From contig DCKE01000005.1 of NCBI GenBank assembly GCA_002320285.1, positions 169,084-233,083 on the forward strand: DNA of 64,000 bases, written 5' to 3'. Numbering within the stretch: position 1 is the stretch's first letter; each line of letters starts with the position of its first letter. The notes under the pieces were generated by a model, which worked only from the letters and a program-made list of their open reading frames with translations, was not told the origin of the DNA and made no database searches. The position numbers were made by a program, and so were the translations under genes. This DNA is from Flavobacteriaceae bacterium UBA1682. GTDB lineage: Bacteria; Bacteroidota; Bacteroidia; Flavobacteriales; Flavobacteriaceae. Positions 8,520 through 15,933 of the stretch are shown piece after piece.

Positions 8520-9149
8520 TTAACCTCTGTATTTCAACGGTAAGTAGACCACTTTTTTGGTTTCGAAAAATTCATTGTCAAAGATATCGGCAATAGGGAA
8601 TTCTACGGCTCTAGGATAATCTTTTAATTCTTCTGTCAGGTCACCCCCTTTTAGATAGAGGATTCCATTGTCTAAATCGTGCAAATTGTCTCTTTTGGTT
8701 TTATAACGAATCCAGCTGACAAAATCAGGCATATTGGTAACGGCACGACTGACGATAAAGTCAAATTTTTCTTCGACCAACTCAGCGCGTTTTTGTTCTG
8801 CTTTTACGTTTTTCAATCCCAAAGCAGTTGCAACCTCATTGACAACTCTAATTTTTTTAGCAATAACATCGATCAAATAAAAATTGGTCTGCGGAAATAA
8901 AATCGCCAACGGAATCCCTGGAAATCCACCACCTGTACCGACATCCAAAATATCCGATTCCGGCAAAAACTGCATCACCTTCGCAATAGCCAAAGAATGT
9001 AAGACGTGTTTGACGTATAATTCTTGGATATCCTTTCTCGAAATTACGTTGATTTTCGAATTCCAATCAACATATAATTCCTCGAGTTGTTTAAACTGAG
9101 TAAGCTGTTCGGCGGTTAAATCGGGGAAATATTTTAAGATCTCTTCCAT
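8520..9149 (-). CDS. rsmG: 16S rRNA (guanine(527)-N7)-methyltransferase RsmG
   Basis: Methylates N7 of G527 in 16S rRNA using SAM. The protein is 209 residues from the ATG at 9149 (MEEILKYFPDL), usual for the family. Visible features are ISRKDIQELYVKHVLHSL, the SAM motif LDVGTGGGFPGIPLAI, LIDVIAKKI and the catalytic-region SRAVTNMPDF. An in-frame TTG at 9167 would add six residues, but it falls inside a -7-like promoter box (TACTTTTG on the minus strand, 9165-9172), so the ATG is preferred. The gene is divergent from the aminotransferase and convergent with the small membrane protein. Confidence 0.93.
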   Translation of the reverse strand: MEEILKYFPDLTAEQLTQFKQLEELYVDWNSKINVISRKDIQELYVKHVLHSLAIAKVMQFLPESDILDVGTGGGFPGIPLAILFPQTNFYLIDVIAKKIRVVNEVATALGLKNVKAEQKRAELVEEKFDFIVSRAVTNMPDFVSWIRYKTKRDNLHDLDNGILYLKGGDLTEELKDYPRAVEFPIADIFDNEFFETKKVVYLPLKYRG

Positions 9150-9164
9150 GCTAAAAAATTTTAG

Positions 9165-9172
9165 CAAAAGTA
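9165..9172 (-). promoter_or_regulatory. Candidate -7 element for rsmG
   Basis: On the minus strand this reads TACTTTTG, a full match to TAnnTTTG. It implies a leader of only about 10 nt before the ATG at 9149. No TTG is seen at -33. Confidence 0.4.
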
Positions 9173-9261
9173 CACATTTTAACGTGTAAAAAATTTTATT
9201 CCTTTCTATTATCTCCTAGATAATAATTACCTTTGAGCGTCATTACTAATTTTGATTCCCA

Positions 9262-10455
9262 ATGAGCACGAATTTATTATCCGATAGAATAAACAGCCTA
9301 TCCACTTCCCAAACTTTAGCCATGGCCGCCAAGGCAAGAGAGCTTAAAGCACAGGGAATTGACATCATCAGTTTAAGCTTGGGAGAACCAGACTTTAACA
9401 CGCCTGATTTTATCAAGGAAGCTGCTATCCAAGCCATTCACGACAACTACAGCTCATACCCTCCAGTGGATGGTTATGTAGAATTAAAAGAGGCTATCGT
9501 TAAGAAATTCAAGAGAGACAACGACCTTACTTATACTCCGAGTCAGATTATCGTTTCTACAGGAGCCAAACAATCGCTCTATAACATTGGTCAAGTGATG
9601 ATCAATCCTGGGGACGAGGTCATCTTACCGGCTCCATTTTGGGTGAGTTATGCTGAAATCATCAAGATGTCTGGAGGAATTCCGGTGGAAGTTCCCACTT
9701 CTATTGAGAGCGATTTTAAAATGACTCCACAACAGCTTGAAGCTGCTATCACGGATAAAACCAAAATGATGTGGTTTAGTTCTCCGTGTAACCCGAGTGG
9801 TTCGGTATACAGCAAAGACGAATTAACGGCCTTAGTAGCGGTATTAGACAAACACCCCAATATTTTTGTCGTAGCTGATGAAATTTATGAACACATTAAT
9901 TTCTCTGGTAAACATTGCAGTATTGCCTCTATAGGTACGATGATCGAGCGTACGATTACCGTTAATGGTGTCGCTAAGGCTTTTGCGATGACGGGATGGA
10001 GAATTGGATATATTGGAGCACCTGAATTTATAGTGAAGGCCTGTACAAAAATGCAAGGCCAAGTAACTAGTGGCGCCAATACCATAGCACAACGAGCTAC
10101 TATTACCGCCTTAGAAGCTGATCCTTCTGTATTACATGACATGGTTCAGGCATTTAGAAATAGACGCGATTTGGTTGTTGGTTTAATTCAGGAGATTCCC
10201 GGGTTAAAAATAAATGTTCCCGAGGGAGCTTTTTATGTATTTCCAGATGTATCCTATTATTTCGGCAAAACCATACAGGGTATTGAAGTAAAAAACGCCG
10301 ATGATTTCTCATTTTTGCTATTAGACAAAGCTCACGTGGCAACGGTTACAGGAGATGCTTTTGGAAATCCAAATTGCATCCGTTTTTCTTATGCCACCAG
10401 TGAAGATCAATTAAAAGAAGCGCTAAAGCGCATTAAAGATACCTTGAGTAACTAA
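9262..10455 (+). CDS. PLP-dependent aminotransferase (aspartate aminotransferase family)
   Basis: A 397-residue fold-type I aminotransferase of the AspC I-gamma group, probably transferring the amino group between aspartate and 2-oxoglutarate. Diagnostic parts are SLGEPDFNTPDF near the N-terminus, the PLP-contacting ISTGAKQSLYN region, SPCNPSGSVYS (substrate Asn), VADEIYEHI (PLP Asp), the Schiff-base lysine in VAKAFAMTGWRIGY and a substrate Arg in CIRFSYATS near the C-terminus. It is monocistronic: divergent from rsmG, with TACCTTTG at 9228-9235 as a candidate -7 box and a terminator directly after the stop. Family members differ in substrate range, so aspartate specificity is inferred. Confidence 0.88.
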   Translation: MSTNLLSDRINSLSTSQTLAMAAKARELKAQGIDIISLSLGEPDFNTPDFIKEAAIQAIHDNYSSYPPVDGYVELKEAIVKKFKRDNDLTYTPSQIIVSTGAKQSLYNIGQVMINPGDEVILPAPFWVSYAEIIKMSGGIPVEVPTSIESDFKMTPQQLEAAITDKTKMMWFSSPCNPSGSVYSKDELTALVAVLDKHPNIFVVADEIYEHINFSGKHCSIASIGTMIERTITVNGVAKAFAMTGWRIGYIGAPEFIVKACTKMQGQVTSGANTIAQRATITALEADPSVLHDMVQAFRNRRDLVVGLIQEIPGLKINVPEGAFYVFPDVSYYFGKTIQGIEVKNADDFSFLLLDKAHVATVTGDAFGNPNCIRFSYATSEDQLKEALKRIKDTLSN

Positions 10456-10461
10456 TACTTG

Positions 10462-10487
10462 AAACCTCACTCTAGTGAGGTTTTTTT
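10462..10487 (+). terminator. Terminator of the aminotransferase gene
   Basis: Nine-bp arms AAACCTCAC (10462-10470) and GTGAGGTTT (10475-10483), loop TCTA, then a T-run. Confidence 0.85.
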
Positions 10488-10576
10488 GTATATTTGAAAT
10501 TCCTATGAATCAATTTTTAGGGCTTGTTATTAGCCTTAAACCCTCATAGTATACCAACTACTAGTACAACACTATC

Positions 10577-11743
10577 ATGATTAAAAAATTCCTTTTATTG
10601 GGTTCTGGCGAACTGGGCAAAGAATTTGCCATAGCAGCGCAACGCCTCGGTCAATACATCATTGCTGTAGACAGCTATGAAAATGCTCCTGCCATGCAAG
10701 TGGCTGATGCATTTGAAGTCATCAATATGTTAGACGGCACCGCCTTAGATCGTATCGTCGCCAAACACCAACCCGATTTTATAGTACCGGAAATAGAAGC
10801 GATCCGAACGGAACGTTTTTACGATTATGAAGCTCAGGGAATCACCGTAGTTCCATCTGCAAAAGCAGCGAACTTTACGATGAATAGAAAGGCGATTCGC
10901 GATTTAGCGGCTAAAACCTTAGGTATTAAAACAGCGGCGTATCAGTACGCCACATCTGCTGAAGAATTGACCAAGGCAGTAGCAGAAGTTGGTATGCCTT
11001 GTGTCGTAAAACCATTGATGTCATCTTCTGGAAAAGGTCAGTCAACCATTAAAAATACGGAAGACATTTTAAAAGCATGGAATTATGCGGTAGAAGGATC
11101 CCGCGGTGATGTCGTTGAAGTGATTGTCGAAGCCTTTGTAACTTTCGAATCAGAAATCACCTTATTAACGGTAACACAACACCAGCTTCCCACTTTGTTT
11201 TGCGCACCGATTGGACACCGTCAAGAACGCGGCGACTATCAAGAGAGCTGGCAACCGGCTCATATAACCCAAGCACAGCTGTCAGAAGCACAAGACATGG
11301 CACAAAAAGTAACCCAAGCTCTAGGTGGCGCAGGATTATTTGGAGTGGAATTCTTTTTAACTAAAGAGGGTGTTGTTTTTTCAGAGCTCTCCCCACGTCC
11401 ACACGATACGGGTATGGTTACCTTAGCCGGCACACAAAACTATAATGAATTTGAGTTACACCTCCGAGCGATACTCGGATTGCCGATCAAAGAAATTACC
11501 TTAGAACGCGCCGGTGCTAGTGCTGTGATACTCGCAACTGCAAACTCCGATAGCCCTACCTATACTGGCTTTGAAAACATCGCGGCAGAACCCCAGTCGG
11601 ATTTCCGAATTTTTGGTAAACCCTCCGCCAGACCTTATCGCAGAATGGGCGTGGTATTGACTTACGGATCACCAGACGCTGCTGTAGAAAAGTTGGTAGA
11701 ACGAGCTAAGGAACTCAAAAGCCATATTACTGTAATCAACTAA
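10577..11743 (+). CDS. purT: Formate-dependent phosphoribosylglycinamide formyltransferase
   Basis: A 388-residue ATP-grasp enzyme that makes formyl-GAR from GAR, formate and ATP in purine synthesis. The three ATP-grasp parts are visible: the N-terminal LLGSGELGKEFAIAAQRLG, the central VVKPLMSSSGKGQS phosphate loop, and FFLTKEGVVFSELSPRPHDTGMVTL carrying the Mg-binding Glu and the SPRPHDTG motif typical of PurT. The length is normal for the family. PurT does not need 10-formyl-THF, unlike PurN. The gene is followed after 11 nt by a Crp/Fnr-type regulator that starts with TTG and may be co-transcribed. Confidence 0.93.
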   Translation: MIKKFLLLGSGELGKEFAIAAQRLGQYIIAVDSYENAPAMQVADAFEVINMLDGTALDRIVAKHQPDFIVPEIEAIRTERFYDYEAQGITVVPSAKAANFTMNRKAIRDLAAKTLGIKTAAYQYATSAEELTKAVAEVGMPCVVKPLMSSSGKGQSTIKNTEDILKAWNYAVEGSRGDVVEVIVEAFVTFESEITLLTVTQHQLPTLFCAPIGHRQERGDYQESWQPAHITQAQLSEAQDMAQKVTQALGGAGLFGVEFFLTKEGVVFSELSPRPHDTGMVTLAGTQNYNEFELHLRAILGLPIKEITLERAGASAVILATANSDSPTYTGFENIAAEPQSDFRIFGKPSARPYRRMGVVLTYGSPDAAVEKLVERAKELKSHITVIN

Positions 11744-11754
11744 AGTCAATCAGC

Positions 11755-12339
11755 TTGGATTTACTCTTAAAAAGTATTGCAAAACACGTAGACCTGAACC
11801 AGCAGGAAAAAGATTTTCTCTGTTCCAAAGTCAGTGAAAAAACCTTTAAGGCTAAAGAACTGCTGTTGAAGGAACACGAGATCTGTCACCAATCTTTTTT
11901 TGTGGTAAGTGGCATCCTTCAAAGTTATAATATAGATGAACAAGGAGTTAAACACACCTTGAGCCTAGCCACCACCGGATGGTGGATTGCGGATATGTAT
12001 AGCTTTCTATCCGGCAAACCCGGTCAACTGTATATCGAAGCTATCGAAAATACCACTGTATTATGCTTGCGTAAAGAAGACCAGCAACTGTTGTTTGATC
12101 AGATCCCTAAAATCGATCGGTATTTTCGAATTTTAATTGAAAACTCATTAATTGCCAATCAACAAAGAATTATAGATAACCTCAGCTTAACGGCTGAGGA
12201 ACGCTATGAACGTTTCTGTCTAAAATACCCCACCATAAAAGATAAAGTACCTCAAATTCACATCGCTTCTTACTTGGGCGTTACCCCAGAATTCTTTAGT
12301 AAGATGAAACGAAAATTATTGCTCGGGAATAATCGTTAA
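11755..12339 (+). CDS. Crp/Fnr-family transcriptional regulator
   Basis: A 194-residue regulator. Residues ~5-125 form a cyclic-nucleotide-binding type beta-roll (FFVVSGILQSYNIDEQGVKH and LSFLSGKPGQLYIEAIENTTVLCL-like strands). Residues ~150-190 hold the winged-helix (ERYERFCLKYP, then IASYLGVTPEFFSKMKRKL as helix-turn-helix). The phosphate-binding motif of true cAMP receptors is absent, so the ligand is unknown, as for most Bacteroidota members. The start is TTG at 11755, giving the usual N-terminus; no ATG occurs before the beta-roll. It lies 11 nt after purT. A heptamer repeat array begins 15 nt after its stop. Confidence 0.82.
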   Translation: MDLLLKSIAKHVDLNQQEKDFLCSKVSEKTFKAKELLLKEHEICHQSFFVVSGILQSYNIDEQGVKHTLSLATTGWWIADMYSFLSGKPGQLYIEAIENTTVLCLRKEDQQLLFDQIPKIDRYFRILIENSLIANQQRIIDNLSLTAEERYERFCLKYPTIKDKVPQIHIASYLGVTPEFFSKMKRKLLLGNNR

Positions 12340-12354
12340 TCGGGGAGTCGAACA

Positions 12355-12424
12355 ACGAATCACGAACATCGAATTACGAATTACGAATCACGAATTACGA
12401 ATCACGAATCACGAACATCGAATC
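12355..12424. repeat. Heptamer tandem repeat array, ten units
   Basis: Ten in-register 7-bp units of the form ACGAAT(C/T), at 12355, 12362 and so on to 12418. Units 2-3 and 9-10 are the same variant pair (ACGAACA then TCGAATY). No spacers exist, so this is not a CRISPR array. It lies between the Crp/Fnr-type regulator gene and the pirin gene, upstream of a TATATTTG box. Confidence 0.8.
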
Positions 12425-12484
12425 ACGGAAAAAAAACGAAACCATTTCTTAACCTACATTAAGCGGATCGAGTATTTTTCTTAA

Positions 12485-12492
12485 TATATTTG
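12485..12492 (+). promoter_or_regulatory. Candidate -7 element for the pirin-yceI operon
   Basis: TATATTTG matches TAnnTTTG. No good TTG lies at -33. The predicted leader before the ATG at 12575 is about 75 nt. Confidence 0.4.
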
Positions 12493-12574
12493 TTATACAA
12501 TAATAAACATAGAGATACCTATAAAAAACATTGTTTTTTAACACTATTATCACTATATTTAAATAACCAAGTAT

Positions 12575-13306
12575 ATGAGCAATTTTACTTTATTTTCAGA
12601 TTCCTCAAGAGGTTATGCCGATCACGGTTGGCTGAAATCTCATCATACCTTTAGTTTTGCGAACTATCGCAATGCTGATCGTATACACTTTGGTGTATTG
12701 CGCGTTTTTAACGATGATTTTATCGATTCTGGTATGGGTTTCGGTACGCATCCGCACCAAAACATGGAGATCATCACCATTCCACTATCCGGCGATTTGG
12801 CCCATAAAGACAGTATGGGTAATGGCACCATTATCCGCCAAGGCGACATCCAAGTGATGAGTGCCGGCACGGGTATTGAACACAGTGAGTACAATGCAAA
12901 CGATGATAAACCCGTAGAGATTTTACAAATCTGGTTGTTTCCAAAAACACATAATGTAACGCCTCGATACGAGCAAAAAACGATCGACAAAAGAGGCATG
13001 CACAATGAGTTATTAACTGTATTGACTCCCAATCCAACAGAAAATGCCGTATGGATCCACCAAGATGCTTGGTTTTACCTCAGTGATTTGGATGCGGGAA
13101 AGCAATTGGAATACCAATTGCAAAAAGCGGGTCATGCTGTTTTTGTTTTTGTCATCTCCGGTACACTAGAAATCAACGGTCAAAAACTCAATCGCAGGGA
13201 TGCCATAGGTTTTACCGACACCGAAAAATTCGAAATCACTGCCCAAGAAAATACGCAACTACTCTTGATGGAATTTCCAGAAGAACTACCATCTTTTTAT
13301 CAATAA
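12575..13306 (+). CDS. Pirin family protein (YhhW-type bicupin)
   Basis: A 243-residue two-cupin protein. The N-terminal cupin holds the metal-binding set FGTHPHQNMEIITIPLSG with the two His and the Glu, plus a later His in GTGIEHSEYN, so the iron site looks intact. The C-terminal cupin is ~residues 165-240 (AVFVFVISGTLEINGQ) without a metal set. Bacterial pirins include quercetin dioxygenases and redox-sensitive regulators; which applies here cannot be read. The start ATG is followed by the typical SSRGYADHGWLKSHHTFSFA. The yceI gene begins 20 nt after the stop, so the two form an operon, perhaps an oxidative or stress pair. Confidence 0.9.
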   Translation: MSNFTLFSDSSRGYADHGWLKSHHTFSFANYRNADRIHFGVLRVFNDDFIDSGMGFGTHPHQNMEIITIPLSGDLAHKDSMGNGTIIRQGDIQVMSAGTGIEHSEYNANDDKPVEILQIWLFPKTHNVTPRYEQKTIDKRGMHNELLTVLTPNPTENAVWIHQDAWFYLSDLDAGKQLEYQLQKAGHAVFVFVISGTLEINGQKLNRRDAIGFTDTEKFEITAQENTQLLLMEFPEELPSFYQ

Positions 13307-13326
13307 TTAAAAAAACACAAAATACC

Positions 13327-13857
13327 ATGAACACACAAAAATGGACTATCGACAACACACATTCAAGTATTGAGTTTAAGATCAAACACATGATGATCAC
13401 CAATATCAAAGGAAATTTTACCGATTATAAGGGTGAAATCACTATGAATGAAGGAGACTTTGAAAGTGCTGCTTTAAGCTTTACAGCCGAAGTTGCTTCA
13501 ATCAACACTAAAAATGCAGATCGCGATAAACACTTACTCAGTGCCGATTTTTTTGATGCAGAACAATTTCCAAAAGTGACTTTTACCTCGACTAAAGTCA
13601 GTAAAAAAAGCGGACATGACTACACGATTACAGGAGAACTAAATATGCATGGCGTTTCTAAAATCGTTCATTTGGAAACGGAATTTGGCGGAGAAATGAA
13701 AGATCCTTGGGGAAACACGAAATTAGCGATCAACGTAGTCGGAAAAATCAACCGTAAGGATTGGGGATTAAACTGGAATTCCGCTTTGGAAACCGGAGGT
13801 GTACTCGTTAGTGAAGAAGTAAAACTCGAAGCCGAACTTCAGTTTGTATTGGCATAA
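13327..13857 (+). CDS. YceI-family lipid-binding protein
   Basis: A 176-residue lipocalin-like YceI protein that binds long isoprenoid or fatty chains. Typical segments are WTIDNTHSSIEFKIKHMMI at the start, ADRDKHLLSADFFDAEQFP in the middle and NRKDWGLNWNSALETGG near the end. No signal peptide is present, so it is probably cytosolic, unlike E. coli YceI. It is the second gene after the pirin gene. Its last 37 codons and the following terminator occur again at 15703-15870, bracketing two accessory genes. This intact copy differs from the fragment at four coding positions, three of them silent. Confidence 0.9.
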   Translation: MNTQKWTIDNTHSSIEFKIKHMMITNIKGNFTDYKGEITMNEGDFESAALSFTAEVASINTKNADRDKHLLSADFFDAEQFPKVTFTSTKVSKKSGHDYTITGELNMHGVSKIVHLETEFGGEMKDPWGNTKLAINVVGKINRKDWGLNWNSALETGGVLVSEEVKLEAELQFVLA

Positions 13858-13910
13858 TTTTTAGAACCAAAAAAAAGCGTCGTATCCAATTGTGGATACG
13901 ACGCTTTTTT
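13743..13910 (+). repeat. Left direct repeat of island 1 (yceI 3' end plus terminator)
   Basis: Matches 15703-15870. It spans the last 38 codons or so of yceI, the stop codon and the hairpin. Four substitutions occur in the coding part and a few changes in the short stretch between stop codon and hairpin. The hairpin arms and loop are identical. Confidence 0.9.
13871..13910. terminator. Bidirectional terminator after yceI
   Basis: Perfect 17-bp arms at 13871-13887 and 13894-13910 (core AGCGTCGTATCC) with a 6-nt loop. A and T runs on both sides let it serve yceI and the opposing island gene. Confidence 0.9.
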
Positions 13911-13922
13911 CATACCATAACC

Positions 13923-14531
13923 CTAACGAAATCGGCATCCCAAAGTTGCGTATAGCGCATTGGACTGTGTGATTTTTTGATCTTTTATATCTGTTAAATC
14001 GTGCTTGACCTCTAGGCCCAAACCGAAATTGAATTTATCATAGAAATGGTAAACCATTCCAAGTTTACCGCTGGCCCCAAAATTCCAACCCAAATTGGTT
14101 TTAATAGAAGAAACATCGACAGAATTTTCTTCCTTCTTTATTAAACTCCCGGCATAGCCCCCTACATCAATTTGGATCCGAAGTGGCGTTTTATCTTCAT
14201 CTTTTTTAATTAACGGGATACCATAAGTAACTCCAAACGGTAACAGTATATAGGTGTTTTTCAAACTAGTTGTTTCACCTAAAGTGGTACTATTACCATA
14301 AAAAGCATAGGTACCTATTCCAGCAAAAATCCCCCATTGATCATCCCAACGTAACTTGGCTGTTGCTTCCGCTCCACCCCTCACAAAACCATTTAAATCA
14401 ACTCGGTTTTTCTGTTCCAACACAGCCGTACCACTATAAGTAGATAAAGTCAGTCCAAATTCTGGTTTTCCCTGGGCAAATGTTGAAAAAAATCCCATGC
14501 TCAATAATAGAATATAAAGTGCTTTATTCAT
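13923..14531 (-). CDS. Outer-membrane beta-barrel protein (porin-like)
   Basis: A 202-residue exported protein. The signal peptide is ~residues 1-20 (MNKALYILLLSMGFFSTFAQ). The rest alternates polar and hydrophobic residues with turn glycines, as in small 8-stranded beta-barrels of the Bacteroidota porin family, ending in the strand NALYATLGCRFR. The specific role is unknown. It is the second gene of a two-gene unit, starting 11 nt after the lipoprotein gene at 14543-15358, and it ends 12 nt from the hairpin shared with yceI. It lies wholly inside island 1, so it is accessory. A role as partner of the lipoprotein is inferred from the pairing only. Confidence 0.75.
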   Translation of the reverse strand: MNKALYILLLSMGFFSTFAQGKPEFGLTLSTYSGTAVLEQKNRVDLNGFVRGGAEATAKLRWDDQWGIFAGIGTYAFYGNSTTLGETTSLKNTYILLPFGVTYGIPLIKKDEDKTPLRIQIDVGGYAGSLIKKEENSVDVSSIKTNLGWNFGASGKLGMVYHFYDKFNFGLGLEVKHDLTDIKDQKITQSNALYATLGCRFR

Positions 14532-14542
14532 AACATTAAATA

Positions 14543-15358
14543 TTAATCTTTATCTAACTCTCGAATTACCCAAGCCCAATATTGTAAACCAATCCTAGCC
14601 GTTGACATCGTCGACAAAAGCAACTCCTTTTCTGTCAAACCTAAACTGATATCTGCCAATAAAAATTCCTCCGCGTCTAATGACTTATCAACAAAATCTT
14701 TTACACTTTTACTTTCTTCTAAAAGAGTGAAATAATTTTGCAATACTTCTAAACTATGTAAATTCATTTCTTGTGACAACCACTCCTCTTTAACACCGTC
14801 GTGGAAAGTAATAAAAGCCTCAAAATCTTGTTCATAATCCTCATAAGGATAATTACTCCTATTTAATTCTGGATAAATAACCGTTTGACGATCTTTATAA
14901 GCTACAAAGTCATTAAAATGATTTTCAAATAAAACTTCATCCATATTCTTGTAAGAACCATAAGATTTTCTTAATTCTTCATTAATAACCTTGTAATGAA
15001 ATAATCCTACAAATTCGTAAGGATTTTGGTTATTTAAAATAAAATCGTCTTCTATTGCACCAATATAAACTGGCAAAGATTGTAACTCATTAACCGTAGA
15101 TTGGGCTACAGATGACAAAGTTCCCCACAAAAGTGCACCAACAAACCCTCCTTTTAAAAAACCAAATACCCCACCAATAAGGTCTGCACCTACAACACTA
15201 CCAGCTCGTCTGTCAGCAACAAAATCCCAATTAACTACCTCATCAATCTCTGTGTGACTTGAAGCCCTACTCTCCTTAAGACTAGCCATTTCCATATCGT
15301 TATTTGCACAAGAAAATAACAAGGGAAAAATCAAAATTGTAATAATTATTTTTTTCAT
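14543..15358 (-). CDS. Lipoprotein with a glycine-zipper segment, unknown function
   Basis: A 271-residue protein with a lipoprotein signal peptide (MKKIIITILIFPLLFSC, Cys17 as lipidation site). Residues 53-80 form a hydrophobic glycine-zipper: G62, G66, G70 and G74 are spaced exactly four apart, with G53, G57 and G79 around them. Such helices insert into or oligomerise in membranes and occur in some bacteriocin-like peptides. The remainder is acidic and helical, without a domain I recognise. It heads the two-gene unit with the beta-barrel gene and is preceded by ~340 nt of very G-poor DNA. A toxin-like or envelope role is possible but unproven. Confidence 0.75.
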   Translation of the reverse strand: MKKIIITILIFPLLFSCANNDMEMASLKESRASSHTEIDEVVNWDFVADRRAGSVVGADLIGGVFGFLKGGFVGALLWGTLSSVAQSTVNELQSLPVYIGAIEDDFILNNQNPYEFVGLFHYKVINEELRKSYGSYKNMDEVLFENHFNDFVAYKDRQTVIYPELNRSNYPYEDYEQDFEAFITFHDGVKEEWLSQEMNLHSLEVLQNYFTLLEESKSVKDFVDKSLDAEEFLLADISLGLTEKELLLSTMSTARIGLQYWAWVIRELDKD

Positions 15359-15702
15359 ACTATTTATGTTTTAAAATTAATACAACATAAACATATAAAA
15401 ACACAATTAACTAATCAAAAAAACATAAAAAATTAACTATCAATCAAAAAAAACACCCATTAAATGATTTTTAAGCAATATATACTGGCTTTTAAAAAAT
15501 AATTTGAAATCTCAAAAACAATTTAAAAAAACAACATGTAATTCATTCAGTATTTTAACAATAAACAATATAAAAAAATTAACAAACCCCAATTAAAACA
15601 TCACAAAAACCTATAATACACCCAATCCTACATCTTTAACTTTTATCATGAGTCAATATCAAACAACCGTTAATTCTTTTATACCACTAAAAAATCAGCA
15701 TT

Positions 15703-15817
15703 AAAAATCAACCGTAAGGACTGGGGATTAAACTGGAATTCCGCTTTGGAAACCGGAGGTGTACTCATTAGTGAAGAAGTAAAACTCGAAGCCGAACTAC
15801 AATTTGTATTGGCATAA
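15703..15817 (+). pseudogene. 3' fragment of a yceI gene
   Basis: Codes for KINRKDWGLNWNSALETGG and on to the same C-terminus FVLA and stop as the intact YceI gene, but no start codon or upstream part exists. Against 13743-13857 it has four differences: GAT/GAC, GTT/ATT (Val to Ile), CTT/CTA and CAG/CAA. The mainly silent pattern suggests that the two copies diverged while both were parts of working genes. Confidence 0.9.
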
Positions 15818-15829
15818 TTTTATAGTCAA

Positions 15830-15870
15830 AAAAAAGCGTCGTATCCAATTGTGGATACGACGCTTTTTTT
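15830..15870. terminator. Second copy of the yceI terminator
   Basis: Arms at 15830-15846 and 15853-15869, identical to the hairpin at 13871-13910. It now lies after the stop of the lipoprotein gene 15934-17022 on the minus strand and probably terminates it. Confidence 0.88.
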
Positions 15871-15933
15871 ATGGTTTCAAGCGAATTATTTAAATAACTA
15901 TAAAATCTATTTACCGTTCTACTCAGCGGTTTA

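Larger units (their letters stand above)
13911..15702. other. Island 1: two-gene accessory insert between direct repeats
   Basis: About 1.8 kb between the two copies of the yceI 3' end and terminator. It holds a beta-barrel protein gene and a glycine-zipper lipoprotein gene, both facing yceI, and a very G-poor leader region. No recombinase is present. Without the insert and one repeat, yceI and the lipoprotein gene at 15934 would be simple convergent neighbours sharing one terminator. Confidence 0.65.
15703..15870 (+). repeat. Right direct repeat of island 1
   Basis: Second copy of the yceI 3' end, stop codon and hairpin, 1,960 bp from the first. The abrupt loss of similarity at 15703 on the left and about 15870 on the right defines the unit. 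Confidence 0.9.
15359..15933. other. G-poor leader of island 1 and right repeat
   Basis: No intact gene. From 15361 to 15660 I count only about ten G on the plus strand, a strong skew compared with the neighbours. The stretch ends at the yceI fragment (15703). Between the second hairpin and the stop of the next gene (15871-15933) nothing is recognisable. Confidence 0.6.

Noticed and set aside
12355..12424. Possible CRISPR array
   Set aside because: Units are 7 bp and directly adjacent, with no spacers and no cas genes nearby.
13911..15702. Insertion sequence or transposon
   Set aside because: No transposase, no terminal inverted repeats, and the flanking repeats are host gene ends of 168 nt, far longer than a transposon target duplication.
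15703..15817. Independent small gene
   Set aside because: No start codon in frame, and the sequence equals the 3' end of yceI, so it is a fragment.
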